This document shows, piece by piece, positions 44,426-56,059 of a stretch of DNA of 64,000 nt. This stretch comes from Mobilitalea sibirica (GTDB lineage Bacteria > Bacillota > Clostridia > Lachnospirales > Lachnospiraceae), in NCBI RefSeq assembly GCF_015999265.1, contig NZ_JAEAGR010000011.1, positions 1 through 64,000 of the forward strand. Direction: 5' to 3'. Both the position numbers and the translations under genes were made by a program. The stretch's first letter is position 1. Each line of letters opens with the position of its first letter. The notes beneath the pieces are model-generated. The model was not told where the DNA came from and ran no database searches. It worked only from the letters and a program-made list of their open reading frames with translations.

Positions 44426-46237
44426 ATGGCCTTAGACCAAAGCAAAATCAGAAATTTTTGTATTATAGCTCATATTGACCATGGGAAATCAACCTTAGCA
44501 GACCGGATAATTGAAATGACTGGATTATTAACAAGCCGTGAGATGCAGTCACAGGTTCTTGATAATATGGATTTGGAACGGGAGCGCGGAATTACGATTA
44601 AAGCACAAACCGTAAGAACGGTCTATAAAGCAAAGAACGGTGAAGAATATATCTTTAACCTTATTGATACCCCGGGGCATGTAGACTTTAATTATGAAGT
44701 ATCCAGAAGTCTTGCAGCCTGCGAGGGAGCCATTTTGGTTGTCGATGCGGCCCAGGGGATTGAAGCACAAACTCTTGCCAATGTATATCTGGCACTTGAT
44801 CACAACTTGGATATAATGCCAGTTATCAATAAGATTGATCTTCCCAGTGCGGACCCGGAGAGAGTAATTGCGGAAATTGAAGATGTAATTGGTCTGGAAG
44901 CCCAGGAGGCACCTTTAATTTCTGCCAAACAAGGAGTTAACATTGATCAGGTACTGGAACAGATAATTGAGAAAATTCCTGCACCGTCAGGAGATCCTGA
45001 AGCACCCTTACAGGCTTTGATCTTTGATTCCATTTATGATTCCTATAAAGGTGTCATTGTATTTTGCAGAATCAAGGAAGGCAGGGTAAGAAAGGGAACC
45101 CAGATTAAGATGATGGCTACCGGTGCGACTGCAGAGGTGGTAGAACTGGGTATCTTTGGACCTGGTCAATTTATCCCTGCAGAAGAGCTTTCGGCTGGTA
45201 TGGTTGGTTATATTACAGCCAGCTTAAAAAATGTCAAGGATACCCGGGTTGGAGATACGGTGACGGATAAACAGCGTCCCTGCGCAGCGCCGCTGCCGGG
45301 TTATAAAAAAGTTAATCCTATGGTATATTGCGGAATGTATCCCGCAGACGGAGCAAAATATCCGGACCTTCGGGATGCCTTGGACAAACTTCAGTTAAAC
45401 GATGCATCCCTCCAATTTGAGCCGGAAACCTCCGTAGCTTTAGGCTTTGGCTTCCGTTGTGGCTTCTTAGGACTTTTACATCTTGAAATTATTCAGGAGA
45501 GACTGGAACGGGAATATAATCTTGATTTGGTAACTACCGCTCCCAGTGTTATCTACAAGGTTCATAAAACAGATGGACAAGTAATTGATATTACGAATCC
45601 TACGAATCTTCCGGAACCTACCCAGATTGATTACATGGAGGAACCGATGGTATCGGCAGAAATTATGGTAACAACTGATTTTGTGGGTGCTATTATGACT
45701 TTATGCCAGGAACGAAGGGGTATTTATCTTGGTATGGAGTACATGGAAACTACCAGAGCCCTACTAAAATATGAGTTGCCCTTGAATGAAATTATCTATG
45801 ACTTCTTTGATGCTTTAAAATCCCGTTCCAAAGGATATGCCTCCTTTGATTATGAATTGAAGGGATATGTTCAGTCAGAGTTGGTCAAATTGGATATCTT
45901 AATTAACAAAGAAGAAGTGGATGCTCTGTCCTTTATCGTCCATGCAGAAAGTGCTTATGAAAGAGGCAGAAGGATGTGTGAAAAGCTTAAGGAAGAAATT
46001 CCTCGTCAGATGTTCGAGATACCAATTCAAGCAGCCATAGGTAGCAAAATCATTGCCAGAGAGACCGTGAAAGCCATGAGAAAAGATGTATTGGCGAAAT
46101 GTTATGGCGGTGATATAACAAGAAAGAAAAAACTCTTAGAGAAACAAAAAGAAGGAAAGAAGAGAATGCGACAGGTTGGTAATGTAGAGATACCTCAGAA
46201 AGCATTTATGAGTGTTCTAAAATTAGATGACGATTAA
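44426..46237 (+). CDS. lepA: Elongation factor 4
   Basis: This 603-residue GTPase has [14 protein letters not shown] (G1), [12 protein letters not shown] (G2), DTPGHVDF (G3), [10 protein letters not shown] (G4), EF-G-like domains and the LepA-specific C-terminal domain ending [17 protein letters not shown]. It acts on stalled or mistranslocated ribosomes. GGAGGAGTAAG precedes ATG 44426. It leads the conserved lepA-hemW-hrcA block. Confidence 0.98.
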   Translation: MALDQSKIRNFCIIAHIDHGKSTLADRIIEMTGLLTSREMQSQVLDNMDLERERGITIKAQTVRTVYKAKNGEEYIFNLIDTPGHVDFNYEVSRSLAACEGAILVVDAAQGIEAQTLANVYLALDHNLDIMPVINKIDLPSADPERVIAEIEDVIGLEAQEAPLISAKQGVNIDQVLEQIIEKIPAPSGDPEAPLQALIFDSIYDSYKGVIVFCRIKEGRVRKGTQIKMMATGATAEVVELGIFGPGQFIPAEELSAGMVGYITASLKNVKDTRVGDTVTDKQRPCAAPLPGYKKVNPMVYCGMYPADGAKYPDLRDALDKLQLNDASLQFEPETSVALGFGFRCGFLGLLHLEIIQERLEREYNLDLVTTAPSVIYKVHKTDGQVIDITNPTNLPEPTQIDYMEEPMVSAEIMVTTDFVGAIMTLCQERRGIYLGMEYMETTRALLKYELPLNEIIYDFFDALKSRSKGYASFDYELKGYVQSELVKLDILINKEEVDALSFIVHAESAYERGRRMCEKLKEEIPRQMFEIPIQAAIGSKIIARETVKAMRKDVLAKCYGGDITRKKKLLEKQKEGKKRMRQVGNVEIPQKAFMSVLKLDDD

Positions 46238-46290
46238 AAGTGATGATTAACGATTGATAATTATTATTATATGATTAAATGAAGGTTACT

Positions 46291-46336
46291 AAGAATGGTT
46301 ATATGCTTGATTAAGAGCAAATTAACCATTCTTTTT
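46291..46336 (+). terminator. Terminator after lepA
   Basis: AAGAATGGTTA (46291-46301) and TAACCATTC (46323-46331) pair, followed by TTTTT. The rest of the 46238-46593 gap is very AT-rich, with decayed AAATAAGATAA-like repeats (about 46490-46560) and no gene. Confidence 0.85.
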
Positions 46337-46593
46337 ATACAAGATTAGTAATAAATCTAAAAAAGAAGTTTAACGGTTATCCTACACGAAAAAGACTATC
46401 GGTGATTCTAAAGTTTATTATTATGAATAACTTATAAAATTATTAATACATAAAAATTATAATAATGAAGATGAAATAGAAAAGAAGACAACAAATAAGA
46501 TAAAGATAATAAATAAGATAAAGTCGATAAATAAGATAAATAAAATATATAAAATATAGATGAAATGAATGATAATGATATTGGGAGCTGCGA

Positions 46594-47895
46594 ATGAACA
46601 ATCTTAATGGGAACAATTTTAATGAAATAAAAGATCATATTGATCAAAGAAAGAGAAGAGATTTGGGATTATATATTCATGTTCCCTTTTGCAAAAAAAA
46701 ATGTGATTATTGTGATTTCTTATCCGGTCCGGCGAATAAGGAGATACAGAAAAGATATTTTGAAGGACTTATGAAAGAAATTGTAAGCTATAAAGGTGGA
46801 AATAATGATTATCAAGTACCTACCATATTTATTGGAGGCGGAACTCCTTCTGCCGTGGATGCTAACTATATCAAAGAGATTTTAGAGACGGTTAGGAATG
46901 TATTCTCTATCAAAAATGAGCCGGAAGTATCGATTGAAGTGAATCCTGGAACTGTCAATGAGGAAAAGCTAAACATCTATAAAAGTGCAGGTATCAACAG
47001 AATAAGCTTTGGTCTACAATCAACGAATAATAGGGAACTTAAACTTCTTGGAAGAATTCATACTTATGAGGAATTTGTCGATAATTATCATTTGGCAAGA
47101 AATTTAGGATTTCATAATATCAATATTGATTTGATGTCTGCTTTACCGGGGCAAACACTTGCTTCTTGGGAATTATCACTTCATAAGGTGTTAGCTTTAA
47201 ATCCGGAACATATTTCTGCCTATAGCCTGATTATTGAAGAAGGAACTCCGTTTTATAAACGATATGGGAATAATCATGAATATAAGAAATCTGATAAAAT
47301 AATAAACGAAGAAGAACTTCCGGATGAAGAGGAAGACCGTAAGATGTATATGAGGACGAAGCAAATATTACAGGAACATGGGTATCAACGATATGAAATA
47401 TCCAATTATGCAAAAGAGGGCTACGAATGCATACACAATAATTCTTATTGGACAGGAACGGAGTATTTAGGCTTAGGACTAGGAGCATCTTCTTTGGTGC
47501 AAAACGTACGGTTTCATAATATTACGGAACTGAATCAATATATAAAGACGTGCAATAAATTTTACACGAATGAAGAAAATGCACGATTTAAGCATGATAG
47601 AAACGTGTTTACCAGTATTTTGAAAGATTCTGTCGGTATAAGGGAAAACCTTCAAGTTTTATCGATAAAAGACCGTATGGAGGAATTTATGTTTCTAGGT
47701 CTTAGACGGGATAAGGGAATCAGTAAGAATTATTTCTTTGAATGCTTTAATGTAAGTATTCATACAATATTCGGAGAAGTGATTGATCATTTAATTAAAA
47801 ATACTTTACTTATTAGTGAAGGGGATAAACTGAAGTTATCTGAATATGGGGTTGACATTAGTAATCAGGTATTATCACAATTTTTACTTGATTGA
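46594..47895 (+). CDS. hemW: HemW-type radical SAM protein (heme chaperone family)
   Basis: This 433-residue radical SAM protein shows LYIHVPFCKKKCDYCDF (CxxxCxxC cluster motif), IFIGGGTPS, VSIEVNPGT, RISFGLQS, INIDLMSALPGQT and YEISNYAKEGYECIHN-YW. It belongs to the HemW/HemN-like family, often misannotated as coproporphyrinogen III oxidase. It follows lepA and precedes hrcA, the usual clostridial order. The ribosome site is GGGAG before ATG 46594. Confidence 0.95.
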   Translation: MNNLNGNNFNEIKDHIDQRKRRDLGLYIHVPFCKKKCDYCDFLSGPANKEIQKRYFEGLMKEIVSYKGGNNDYQVPTIFIGGGTPSAVDANYIKEILETVRNVFSIKNEPEVSIEVNPGTVNEEKLNIYKSAGINRISFGLQSTNNRELKLLGRIHTYEEFVDNYHLARNLGFHNINIDLMSALPGQTLASWELSLHKVLALNPEHISAYSLIIEEGTPFYKRYGNNHEYKKSDKIINEEELPDEEEDRKMYMRTKQILQEHGYQRYEISNYAKEGYECIHNNSYWTGTEYLGLGLGASSLVQNVRFHNITELNQYIKTCNKFYTNEENARFKHDRNVFTSILKDSVGIRENLQVLSIKDRMEEFMFLGLRRDKGISKNYFFECFNVSIHTIFGEVIDHLIKNTLLISEGDKLKLSEYGVDISNQVLSQFLLD

Positions 47896-47903
47896 TTTTG
47901 ATT

Positions 47904-47926
47904 AAAGGGGCTGTAGCCCCTTTTTT
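47904..47926 (+). terminator. Terminator after hemW
   Basis: AAAGGGGCT and AGCCCCTTTTTT with a two-base loop; compact and followed by six T residues. Confidence 0.88.
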
Positions 47927-48157
47927 ATAATTTAAAATATACAAATACAATGCACAAATTATTATTATGAAAAAAAAGTAAAGTAATTAAGCGATTTGAC
48001 GATATACACAAGAATGTGTATCTGATAGAAAATAGATGTAGCAGTCAGACGGGTTATAATCTTAAGCATCTGGCATATTACATAATAGCTCCTTTTTCAG
48101 AATAAAGATTATAGACTCGACAGATATATAATACAAACAAATTATATAATGAGGATT

Positions 48158-48176
48158 AGAGCGGTAGCTCTTTTTT
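48158..48176 (+). terminator. Second terminator-like hairpin upstream of hrcA
   Basis: AGAGC and GCTCT around GGTA, followed by six T residues. The 47927-48157 stretch before it has no ORF but includes a small hairpin (ATACAC/GTGTAT near 48014), so a short untranslated RNA is possible. Confidence 0.5.
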
Positions 48177-48244
48177 AAATGAAATTAGAGCTAAATTATC
48201 AGACGGTTTTATTTGCAATCTTTTTATTAAATTATAAAATATCC

Positions 48245-48273
48245 TTGACAAAAGAAAATGATAGTGATATTTT
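48245..48273 (+). promoter_or_regulatory. Promoter of the hrcA-grpE-dnaK operon
   Basis: TTGACA (48245-48250), a 17-bp spacer and TATTTT (48268-48273), just upstream of the CIRCE operator. Confidence 0.75.
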
Positions 48274-48284
48274 ATATGTAGATA

Positions 48285-48311
48285 TTAGCACTCTATCAAG
48301 GTGAGTGCTAA
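48285..48311. promoter_or_regulatory. CIRCE operator (HrcA binding site)
   Basis: TTAGCACTC, 9 bp, GAGTGCTAA: a perfect CIRCE inverted repeat. HrcA bound here represses the operon until heat shock or GroE depletion. Confidence 0.97.
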
Positions 48312-48367
48312 CAAATACAAAAAGAACTTTTATTTTAGAATAAAACAAAAGGATTGAGGTGGGTTTA

Positions 48368-49399
48368 GTGCAGGAACTGGATGAAAGAAAATTAAAAATA
48401 TTGCAGGCGATCATCCATAATTATCTGGAAACCGGAGAGCCTGTAGGTTCCAGAACCATCTCAAAGTATACGGATTTGAATTTAAGTTCTGCTACGATAC
48501 GAAATGAAATGTCTGATCTGGAGGAAATGGGTTATATTGTTCAACCTCATACCTCAGCAGGAAGAATTCCTTCGGATAAAGGATACCGTCTTTACGTTGA
48601 TATGCTTCTAAAGGATAAGATGAAAGAAGTAGAAGATATGAAGGAAATTTTAGTTCAAAAGGCAGATCGATTGGAAAGTTTATTACAGCAGGTAGCAAAG
48701 CTTTTGGCCGTGAATACAAACTATACTACCATGGTTTCCACACCTCAATACAAAAAGAAAGTGAAATTCCTTCAATTAACTGAGGTGGATGATAATCAAT
48801 TATTGGCTGTCATCGTTTTTGAAAGAAACATTGTAAAGAATAAAATTATACAACTATCAACATCCTTAAATAAAGAAACAATATTAAAATTAAATATTGT
48901 TTTAAATACATTTTTACAAGGCTTGGATTTATCAGAAATAAACTTACCTGTGATAACCAAGATGAAAGAACAGGCAGGCGATTACAGAACAATTGTCAAC
49001 GATATTCTTGATGCCATTATGCAGGCAGTATCGGAAGAGGATGATATTGAAATATATACTTCCGGTACAACTAATATATTAAAATATCCGGAGTTAAGTG
49101 ATAGAGAAAAGGCCTGTGAGCTCTTATACACCTTAGAAGAGAAAAAGATGCTTACAGAGATCATTCAGGATAAAATGGATGGTGAAGAAAACAGAGGTAT
49201 TCAAGTTTATATTGGTGATGAATCCCCGGTGAAATCCATGAAGGACTGTTCCGTTGTAACGGCCACCTACGAGATTGAAGAAGGAGTATATGGAAAAGTA
49301 GGTATCATTGGTCCAAAACGCATGGATTATGAAAAAGTAGTGTCTACACTGCAAACCTTGATGGTGCAGCTGGATGATATATTTAAGAAGAAAACTTAG
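48368..49399 (+). CDS. hrcA: Heat-inducible transcription repressor HrcA
   Basis: This protein of about 343 residues begins MQELDERKLKILQAIIHNYL and has the winged-helix region SSATIRNEMSDLEEMGYI and HTSAGRIPSDKGYRLYVD, the HrcA signature. It represses its own operon through the CIRCE site. GTG 48368 is preferred over GTG 48359 because GAGGTGGG is correctly spaced for it and it fits the family N-terminus. grpE follows 25 bases later. Confidence 0.97.
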   Translation: MQELDERKLKILQAIIHNYLETGEPVGSRTISKYTDLNLSSATIRNEMSDLEEMGYIVQPHTSAGRIPSDKGYRLYVDMLLKDKMKEVEDMKEILVQKADRLESLLQQVAKLLAVNTNYTTMVSTPQYKKKVKFLQLTEVDDNQLLAVIVFERNIVKNKIIQLSTSLNKETILKLNIVLNTFLQGLDLSEINLPVITKMKEQAGDYRTIVNDILDAIMQAVSEEDDIEIYTSGTTNILKYPELSDREKACELLYTLEEKKMLTEIIQDKMDGEENRGIQVYIGDESPVKSMKDCSVVTATYEIEEGVYGKVGIIGPKRMDYEKVVSTLQTLMVQLDDIFKKKT

Positions 49400-49424
49400 G
49401 CAGGAAAGGTGGTAAAGGATAGAC

Positions 49425-50174
49425 TTGGAAGATAGGGATAAGGCAATTGAGATAATGAAAGCTGCCATGGAAAAGGAGAAAGAAATGAAGGAGCAATCAT
49501 TTGAAACATTGAATGAACAAATAGACCCGGAGACAGATACGCTTATGAATGATTCTAATATAGCAGCTTCTGAGGAAGGTGATAATCTGGTTGAGGAGGA
49601 TACTGAAATCGATACCGATACAATGCAAAATACTGAGGAAGTAAATGATGAGGAATCGAATGCCGTGGATGCTTCCGGTGAAAAGCAAGAAAAATCAATG
49701 AAAAACTTCTTTAAAAGTAACAAAAACAAGGAAATGACAGCTAAAGATCAAAAGATTGAAGAATTAACGGATCGATTGATGAGAAACATGGCTGAATTTG
49801 ATAACTTCCGCAAACGTTCAGAAAAAGAAAAATCTCAGATGTATGATATCGGAGCGAAAAGTGTTATCGAGAAATTACTTCCGATTGTAGATAATTTTGA
49901 GAGAGGATTGGGAACAGTTAGCGAGAAGGAAAAGGGAAGTGCCTTTGCCCAGGGAATTGAACTAATCTACAAGCAGTTAGTCAGTGCTTTAGAAGAAATC
50001 GGTGTGAAGCCGATTGAAGCGGTAGGCAAGGAATTTGATCCGGCTCTTCATAATGCTGTGATGCATGGAGAGGATGAAAATCTCGGTGAGAATATTATAT
50101 CCGATGAATTTCAAAAGGGTTATTTATACCGTGATATCGTAGTAAGACACAGTATGGTTAAAGTTGTGAATTAA
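49425..50174 (+). CDS. grpE: Nucleotide exchange factor GrpE
   Basis: This 249-residue protein has a long acidic, low-complexity N-terminus (about 100 residues), a coiled coil, and the GrpE core: RLMRNMAEFDNFRKRSEKEK, LLPIVDNFERGLG and the C-terminal YLYRDIVVRHSMVKVV. It releases ADP from DnaK. TTG 49425 is the likely start, with AAAGGAT upstream; ATG 49455 would shorten it by ten residues. Confidence 0.95.
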   Translation: MEDRDKAIEIMKAAMEKEKEMKEQSFETLNEQIDPETDTLMNDSNIAASEEGDNLVEEDTEIDTDTMQNTEEVNDEESNAVDASGEKQEKSMKNFFKSNKNKEMTAKDQKIEELTDRLMRNMAEFDNFRKRSEKEKSQMYDIGAKSVIEKLLPIVDNFERGLGTVSEKEKGSAFAQGIELIYKQLVSALEEIGVKPIEAVGKEFDPALHNAVMHGEDENLGENIISDEFQKGYLYRDIVVRHSMVKVVN

Positions 50175-50273
50175 ACGGCTGTTTATATAGGTGGCAAAAA
50201 GCAGTCGTATTTCAAATAGGAATTGAAGCAATAGAAGATAGGTTTATTTGTTGATTAATTAATAATAATATAG

Positions 50274-52157
<1,884 letters not shown>

Positions 52158-52218
52158 GAATTTTATTTATTAGATCGTATCAATGATATGATTTGAAACT
52201 GTTAGTCAATCAATATGG

Positions 52219-52268
52219 TCATTCCACTGCCTATAGATTTTGATTAATTGAATTAAGGCAGTGGATGA
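52219..52268 (+). terminator. Hairpin between dnaK and dnaJ
   Basis: TCATTCCACTGCCT pairs with AGGCAGTGGATGA, with no T-run. It may lower read-through into dnaJ or protect the dnaK transcript end. Confidence 0.5.
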
Positions 52269-52358
52269 TCCATAGTAAATCTGTAAAACCCTTTTTATTG
52301 AAGTCTACACTTGTAGTACTCATTCTTTTAGATAAATCGTAATATGTTTATAGAATTC

Positions 52359-52387
52359 TTGACGAAACAGTGAATTTAAAGTAAGAT
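52359..52387 (+). promoter_or_regulatory. Possible dnaJ promoter
   Basis: TTGACG (52359-52364), a 17-bp spacer and TAAGAT (52382-52387). The 322-bp gap between dnaK and dnaJ holds no gene, so dnaJ may have its own promoter. Confidence 0.45.
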
Positions 52388-52479
52388 AGTAAAGATTTTA
52401 ATATGGATTTTAATAGGTGGTCTAAGAGGCTGCCTATTTGCCTATACAAAAGTTCTGGCTATGAAAGGTGAAGGGTAAG

Positions 52480-53616
52480 ATGGCAGATAAGAGAGATTAT
52501 TATGAGGTCCTGGGTGTCAGTAAGACAGCTACGGATGATGAGTTAAAAAAAGCATACAGACAACTTGCAAAAAAATACCATCCTGATACCAACTCCGGAG
52601 ATAAGACGGCTGAGGCTAAATTTAAGGAAGCTTCGGAAGCCTACGCGGTGTTAAGTGATCCGGATAAACGCAGACAGTATGACCAATTTGGACATTCTGC
52701 TTTTGAAGGTGGAGCCGGAGGGGCCGGAGGTTTTGATTTCAACGGTTTTGATATGGGAGATATCTTTGGAGATATCTTTGGCGACTTATTCGGAGGACGG
52801 CGGGGACGCTCAAGCAATGGACCAATGCAGGGCGCTAATCTTAGGACCGCTGTCAGAATTACCTTTGAAGAAGCTGTATTTGGTGTTGAAAAGGAGCTGG
52901 AGCTTACTCTAAAGGATGAATGTTCTGTCTGCCATGGCAGTGGAGCAAAACAGGGAACCCATGCGGAAACCTGCTCTAAATGCGGTGGTAAAGGTCAAGT
53001 TGTATATACGCAGCAATCTTTATTTGGAATGATTCGAAATGTACAAACCTGTCCGGATTGTAAAGGGACCGGTAAAATCATCAAAGAAAAATGTCCTGAA
53101 TGTTATGGAAGCGGCTATATTAACAGTAAAAAGAAAATTAAGGTATCAATTCCTGCGGGTATTGACAATGGACAGAGTGTAAGGATTCGTGGAAAGGGTG
53201 AACCGGGAACCAATGGTGGTGGCAGAGGAGACCTTTTAGTAGAAGTACAGGTAAGCAGACATCCGATTTTCCAACGTCAGGATTATGATATATTCTCGAC
53301 AGCACCTATTTCTTATGCTACGGCAGTTTTAGGTGGAGACATAAGAATTAGCACCGTTGACGGAGATGTAATTTATAATGTAAAACCGGGAACTCAGACC
53401 GATACCAAAGTTCGATTAAGAGAAAAGGGTGTTCCGACCTTACGTAATAAGAGCATCAGAGGGGATCATTATGTCACTTTAGTTGTTCAGGTACCGACAG
53501 GATTGACTTCTGAACAGAAAGAACTTTTGAAAAAATTCGATGAAGCAATGACAGGAAAAAAAGATCATAACGAAAGTGATGAGAAGGAAAAAGGAAAGAA
53601 AAAATTCTGGAAATGA
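52480..53616 (+). CDS. dnaJ: Chaperone protein DnaJ
   Basis: This protein of about 378 residues has the J domain ([29 protein letters not shown] with HPD), a Gly/Phe-rich linker ([16 protein letters not shown]), four zinc-binding repeats ([32 protein letters not shown]) and the C-terminal substrate domains. ATG 52480 follows AAGGGTAAG. prmA follows, as in other Firmicutes. Confidence 0.98.
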   Translation: MADKRDYYEVLGVSKTATDDELKKAYRQLAKKYHPDTNSGDKTAEAKFKEASEAYAVLSDPDKRRQYDQFGHSAFEGGAGGAGGFDFNGFDMGDIFGDIFGDLFGGRRGRSSNGPMQGANLRTAVRITFEEAVFGVEKELELTLKDECSVCHGSGAKQGTHAETCSKCGGKGQVVYTQQSLFGMIRNVQTCPDCKGTGKIIKEKCPECYGSGYINSKKKIKVSIPAGIDNGQSVRIRGKGEPGTNGGGRGDLLVEVQVSRHPIFQRQDYDIFSTAPISYATAVLGGDIRISTVDGDVIYNVKPGTQTDTKVRLREKGVPTLRNKSIRGDHYVTLVVQVPTGLTSEQKELLKKFDEAMTGKKDHNESDEKEKGKKKFWK

Positions 53617-53764
53617 AGAGAACTGTTTCGGTAAATTTAATATAATGAGATTAATTATTTCATAATCTATAACAATCAGAAGTAAAAGCAAAAACTAAAA
53701 AAACTATAACACTAATAATCAAAACTAACTAAAAACAATATAATAAACAATACAAAAACAAGAG

Positions 53765-53800
53765 AAGATAAGCATAAATGAAAGTTGATATGCTTATCTT
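53765..53800 (+). terminator. Hairpin after dnaJ
   Basis: AAGATAAGCAT (53765-53775) and ATGCTTATCTT (53790-53800) pair perfectly; a short T-rich tail follows. Confidence 0.6.
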
Positions 53801-53827
53801 TGGATTTGTATTAAATTGGAGAGCGCT

Positions 53828-54856
53828 ATGAAGTGGACTAAATTTACCTTAGATACAACAACGGAGGCGGTTGACTTAATCAGTAATATGTTAAGTGAAC
53901 TGGGAATAGAAGGAATTGAGATTGCTGATAAGATTCAGATTACAGAAGAGGAGAGAAAACGTCTGTTTATTGATTTTCTTCCGGAGCTGGGAGAGGATGA
54001 TGGTACAGCAACAGTAAGCTTCTATATCGAGGCTTCCGATGATTCTAATAAAATTCTTCGTGAGGTAGAGGTAGGCTTAAAGGAACTCTCCGAATATGTT
54101 AATATTGGCAGTGGTAATATCCGGATATCCGACACGGAGGATAAGGATTGGATTAATAATTGGAAGCAATTTTTTAAGCCTTTTCGTATTGATGACACAA
54201 TTGTCATAAAACCTACTTGGGAAGAGCTAACGGAACATAATCCTACAGATATGGTGATTGAAATTGATCCGGGAACCTCCTTTGGTACAGGAGCTCATGA
54301 AACAACAAAACTATGTATCTTAAGTCTAAAAAAATATATGAAACCCGGATACATGGTATTAGATGCCGGTAGTGGTAGTGGTATCTTATCGATCATAGCT
54401 AGTAAATTTGGAGCTAACTATGTAATCGGTATGGACATTGATCCTCTTGCTACGGATGCAGCGATTGAAAACGCCAGAGTGAATGGGCTCAAACCTTCAG
54501 AGCTGGACCTGCTAAAAGCTTCGGAGTATCATTTTGGATCAGATAATTCGGATATAACAGATAAAATCTCGGGCGGATTAGTATTCGTTACCGGGAATAT
54601 TATTGAGAATGATATGCTTCGAACTCAGTTAGGACAAAATAAATATGATATTGTAGTTGCGAACATATTGGCAGATGTTATTATTCCTCTTTCAAAGGTG
54701 ATTGGAGAGAATATAAAACCCGGAGGTATTTTTATTAGTTCTGGAATCATTAATACTAAGGAAAAGGATGTAAGAGAAGCCCTTCTTTGGAACAGCTTTG
54801 AGATTTTAGAAGTGAATAAGATGGGTGATTGGGTTTGTTTTGTGGCAAAAAAATAA
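53828..54856 (+). CDS. prmA: Ribosomal protein L11 methyltransferase
   Basis: This 342-residue protein has the PrmA pattern WINNWKQFFKPFRI, then IDPGTSFGTGAHETTKLCI and the SAM site VLDAGSGSGILSIIASKFGA, with DIVVANILADVI. It trimethylates ribosomal protein L11. ATG 53828 follows GGAGAGCGCT. rsmE, its usual neighbour, is 4 kb away behind a minus-strand block. Confidence 0.96.
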   Translation: MKWTKFTLDTTTEAVDLISNMLSELGIEGIEIADKIQITEEERKRLFIDFLPELGEDDGTATVSFYIEASDDSNKILREVEVGLKELSEYVNIGSGNIRISDTEDKDWINNWKQFFKPFRIDDTIVIKPTWEELTEHNPTDMVIEIDPGTSFGTGAHETTKLCILSLKKYMKPGYMVLDAGSGSGILSIIASKFGANYVIGMDIDPLATDAAIENARVNGLKPSELDLLKASEYHFGSDNSDITDKISGGLVFVTGNIIENDMLRTQLGQNKYDIVVANILADVIIPLSKVIGENIKPGGIFISSGIINTKEKDVREALLWNSFEILEVNKMGDWVCFVAKK

Positions 54857-54919
54857 GAACTAGGTTGTCATTATTAAGATGGGGAACTCTATGTGGACGA
54901 ATGTCCATATAGTTAAAAT

Positions 54920-54960
54920 ACTCCCGGAGGTATCGATTGATGATACTTCCGGGAGATTTT
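54920..54960 (+). terminator. Terminator after prmA
   Basis: ACTCCCGGAGGTATC and GATACTTCCGGGAG pair, followed by ATTTTG. Confidence 0.85.
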
Positions 54961-55029
54961 GTTATATATATAATATGATAATTAGGAATGTATTCGATGT
55001 AGAGTTTTATAATTAATCCTTAAGCCCTC

Positions 55030-55812
55030 TTATTCTATTATTTTAAAGGTATCAAGCATTGCTTTCATACGGGCTCCATATCCTTCCTCAGCCTCAACAA
55101 AATATTGAGTTTCAATCGCGAAGGTATTGCTTTCCGTTTTTATTACATACAAGTTTCTTACAGGAGAGTTCCATTCATTTCCCGTCCTTAAAATATAATG
55201 TTCTGCTTCGTAATCACCGATCATAACATTGTCAACTTCTTTTTCGCTTTCTTCTACAGGAATACGACCATCGGTATTTGGCTCTGTTGTAACCCCGTTA
55301 AAGTAGAGTAAATCATTATTAATTTCTTCATCACTAACTGTTCTAACGATTAGGTATACAAAAGGATAAAGCTCCGGATTGAGATTCTCGGTCATATAAA
55401 TGTCTGCATCTTCGGTATGGCCAATTTGATTGAAACGCTCTATATCATAAACCATCTGATAACCCAATCTGCTTTTATAGATTCTACCACTGAATTCTTC
55501 CTCCATACCCTCTAAGATAATGGTATATTTTTGGGGTTTTCCTTCCGCTTTTGATGTATTATCGTTCCCTTTATCTGCTGAAGGATCGTCTGAGAGTTCT
55601 GTGGTATTTTCCTCATTCGTTTTATCATCAACGCTTGAGGGCTCCTCCGAAAGAGCAGTGTCCTCTGATGCATCATCTTCGGGACGGGTAATATCTTTAT
55701 TATTTTCTTCCGTCAGAGTTACAGGATGTTTCTCAACCTCGGCCTTCGAGCAGCCATAAAATGTTAAGAATGAGATGGATAGGATTATAAGTATAAGAGA
55801 TAATTTTTTCAT
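55030..55812 (-). CDS. Uncharacterised lipoprotein
   Basis: This 260-residue protein has a lipoprotein signal (LILIILSISFLTFYGCSK, Cys 21), a low-complexity acidic Ser/Thr/Glu linker (about residues 30-90), and a mostly beta C-terminal domain of about 165 residues (e.g. EEFSGRIYKSRLGYQMVYDI). I do not recognise the family. It is downstream of the two-component system on the same strand but 250 bases away, so it may be its target or accessory sensor. Confidence 0.75.
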   Translation of the reverse strand: MKKLSLILIILSISFLTFYGCSKAEVEKHPVTLTEENNKDITRPEDDASEDTALSEEPSSVDDKTNEENTTELSDDPSADKGNDNTSKAEGKPQKYTIILEGMEEEFSGRIYKSRLGYQMVYDIERFNQIGHTEDADIYMTENLNPELYPFVYLIVRTVSDEEINNDLLYFNGVTTEPNTDGRIPVEESEKEVDNVMIGDYEAEHYILRTGNEWNSPVRNLYVIKTESNTFAIETQYFVEAEEGYGARMKAMLDTFKIIE

Positions 55813-56059
55813 AAATATTTTCTTCCTTTCAATATGTTTGTGATAATGTCTTTACTGATTATCTAAATTTATTGTAAAGGACAGATATATCCGACAAACA
55901 TAAAAGTTGTAACAAAGTTGTAAATTAAGCTTATCACTTAGTTAGTAAAGTAGCAAATATTTGATATATAGATACATAAACTGAGTTAATAACATAATAC
56001 AACCTACCGTACAATGAGAGTACAACACTTCTATTATAAATGAATAAAGAAGTTGAGGA

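Noticed and set aside
46432-46647. Small leucine/serine repeat protein on the minus strand
   Set aside because: It arises from the low-complexity AT-rich repeat upstream of hemW and overlaps the hemW start.
49133-49729. 198-codon open frame on the minus strand
   Set aside because: Antisense to the end of hrcA and start of grpE; its Ser/Phe-rich sequence mirrors the acidic grpE N-terminus.
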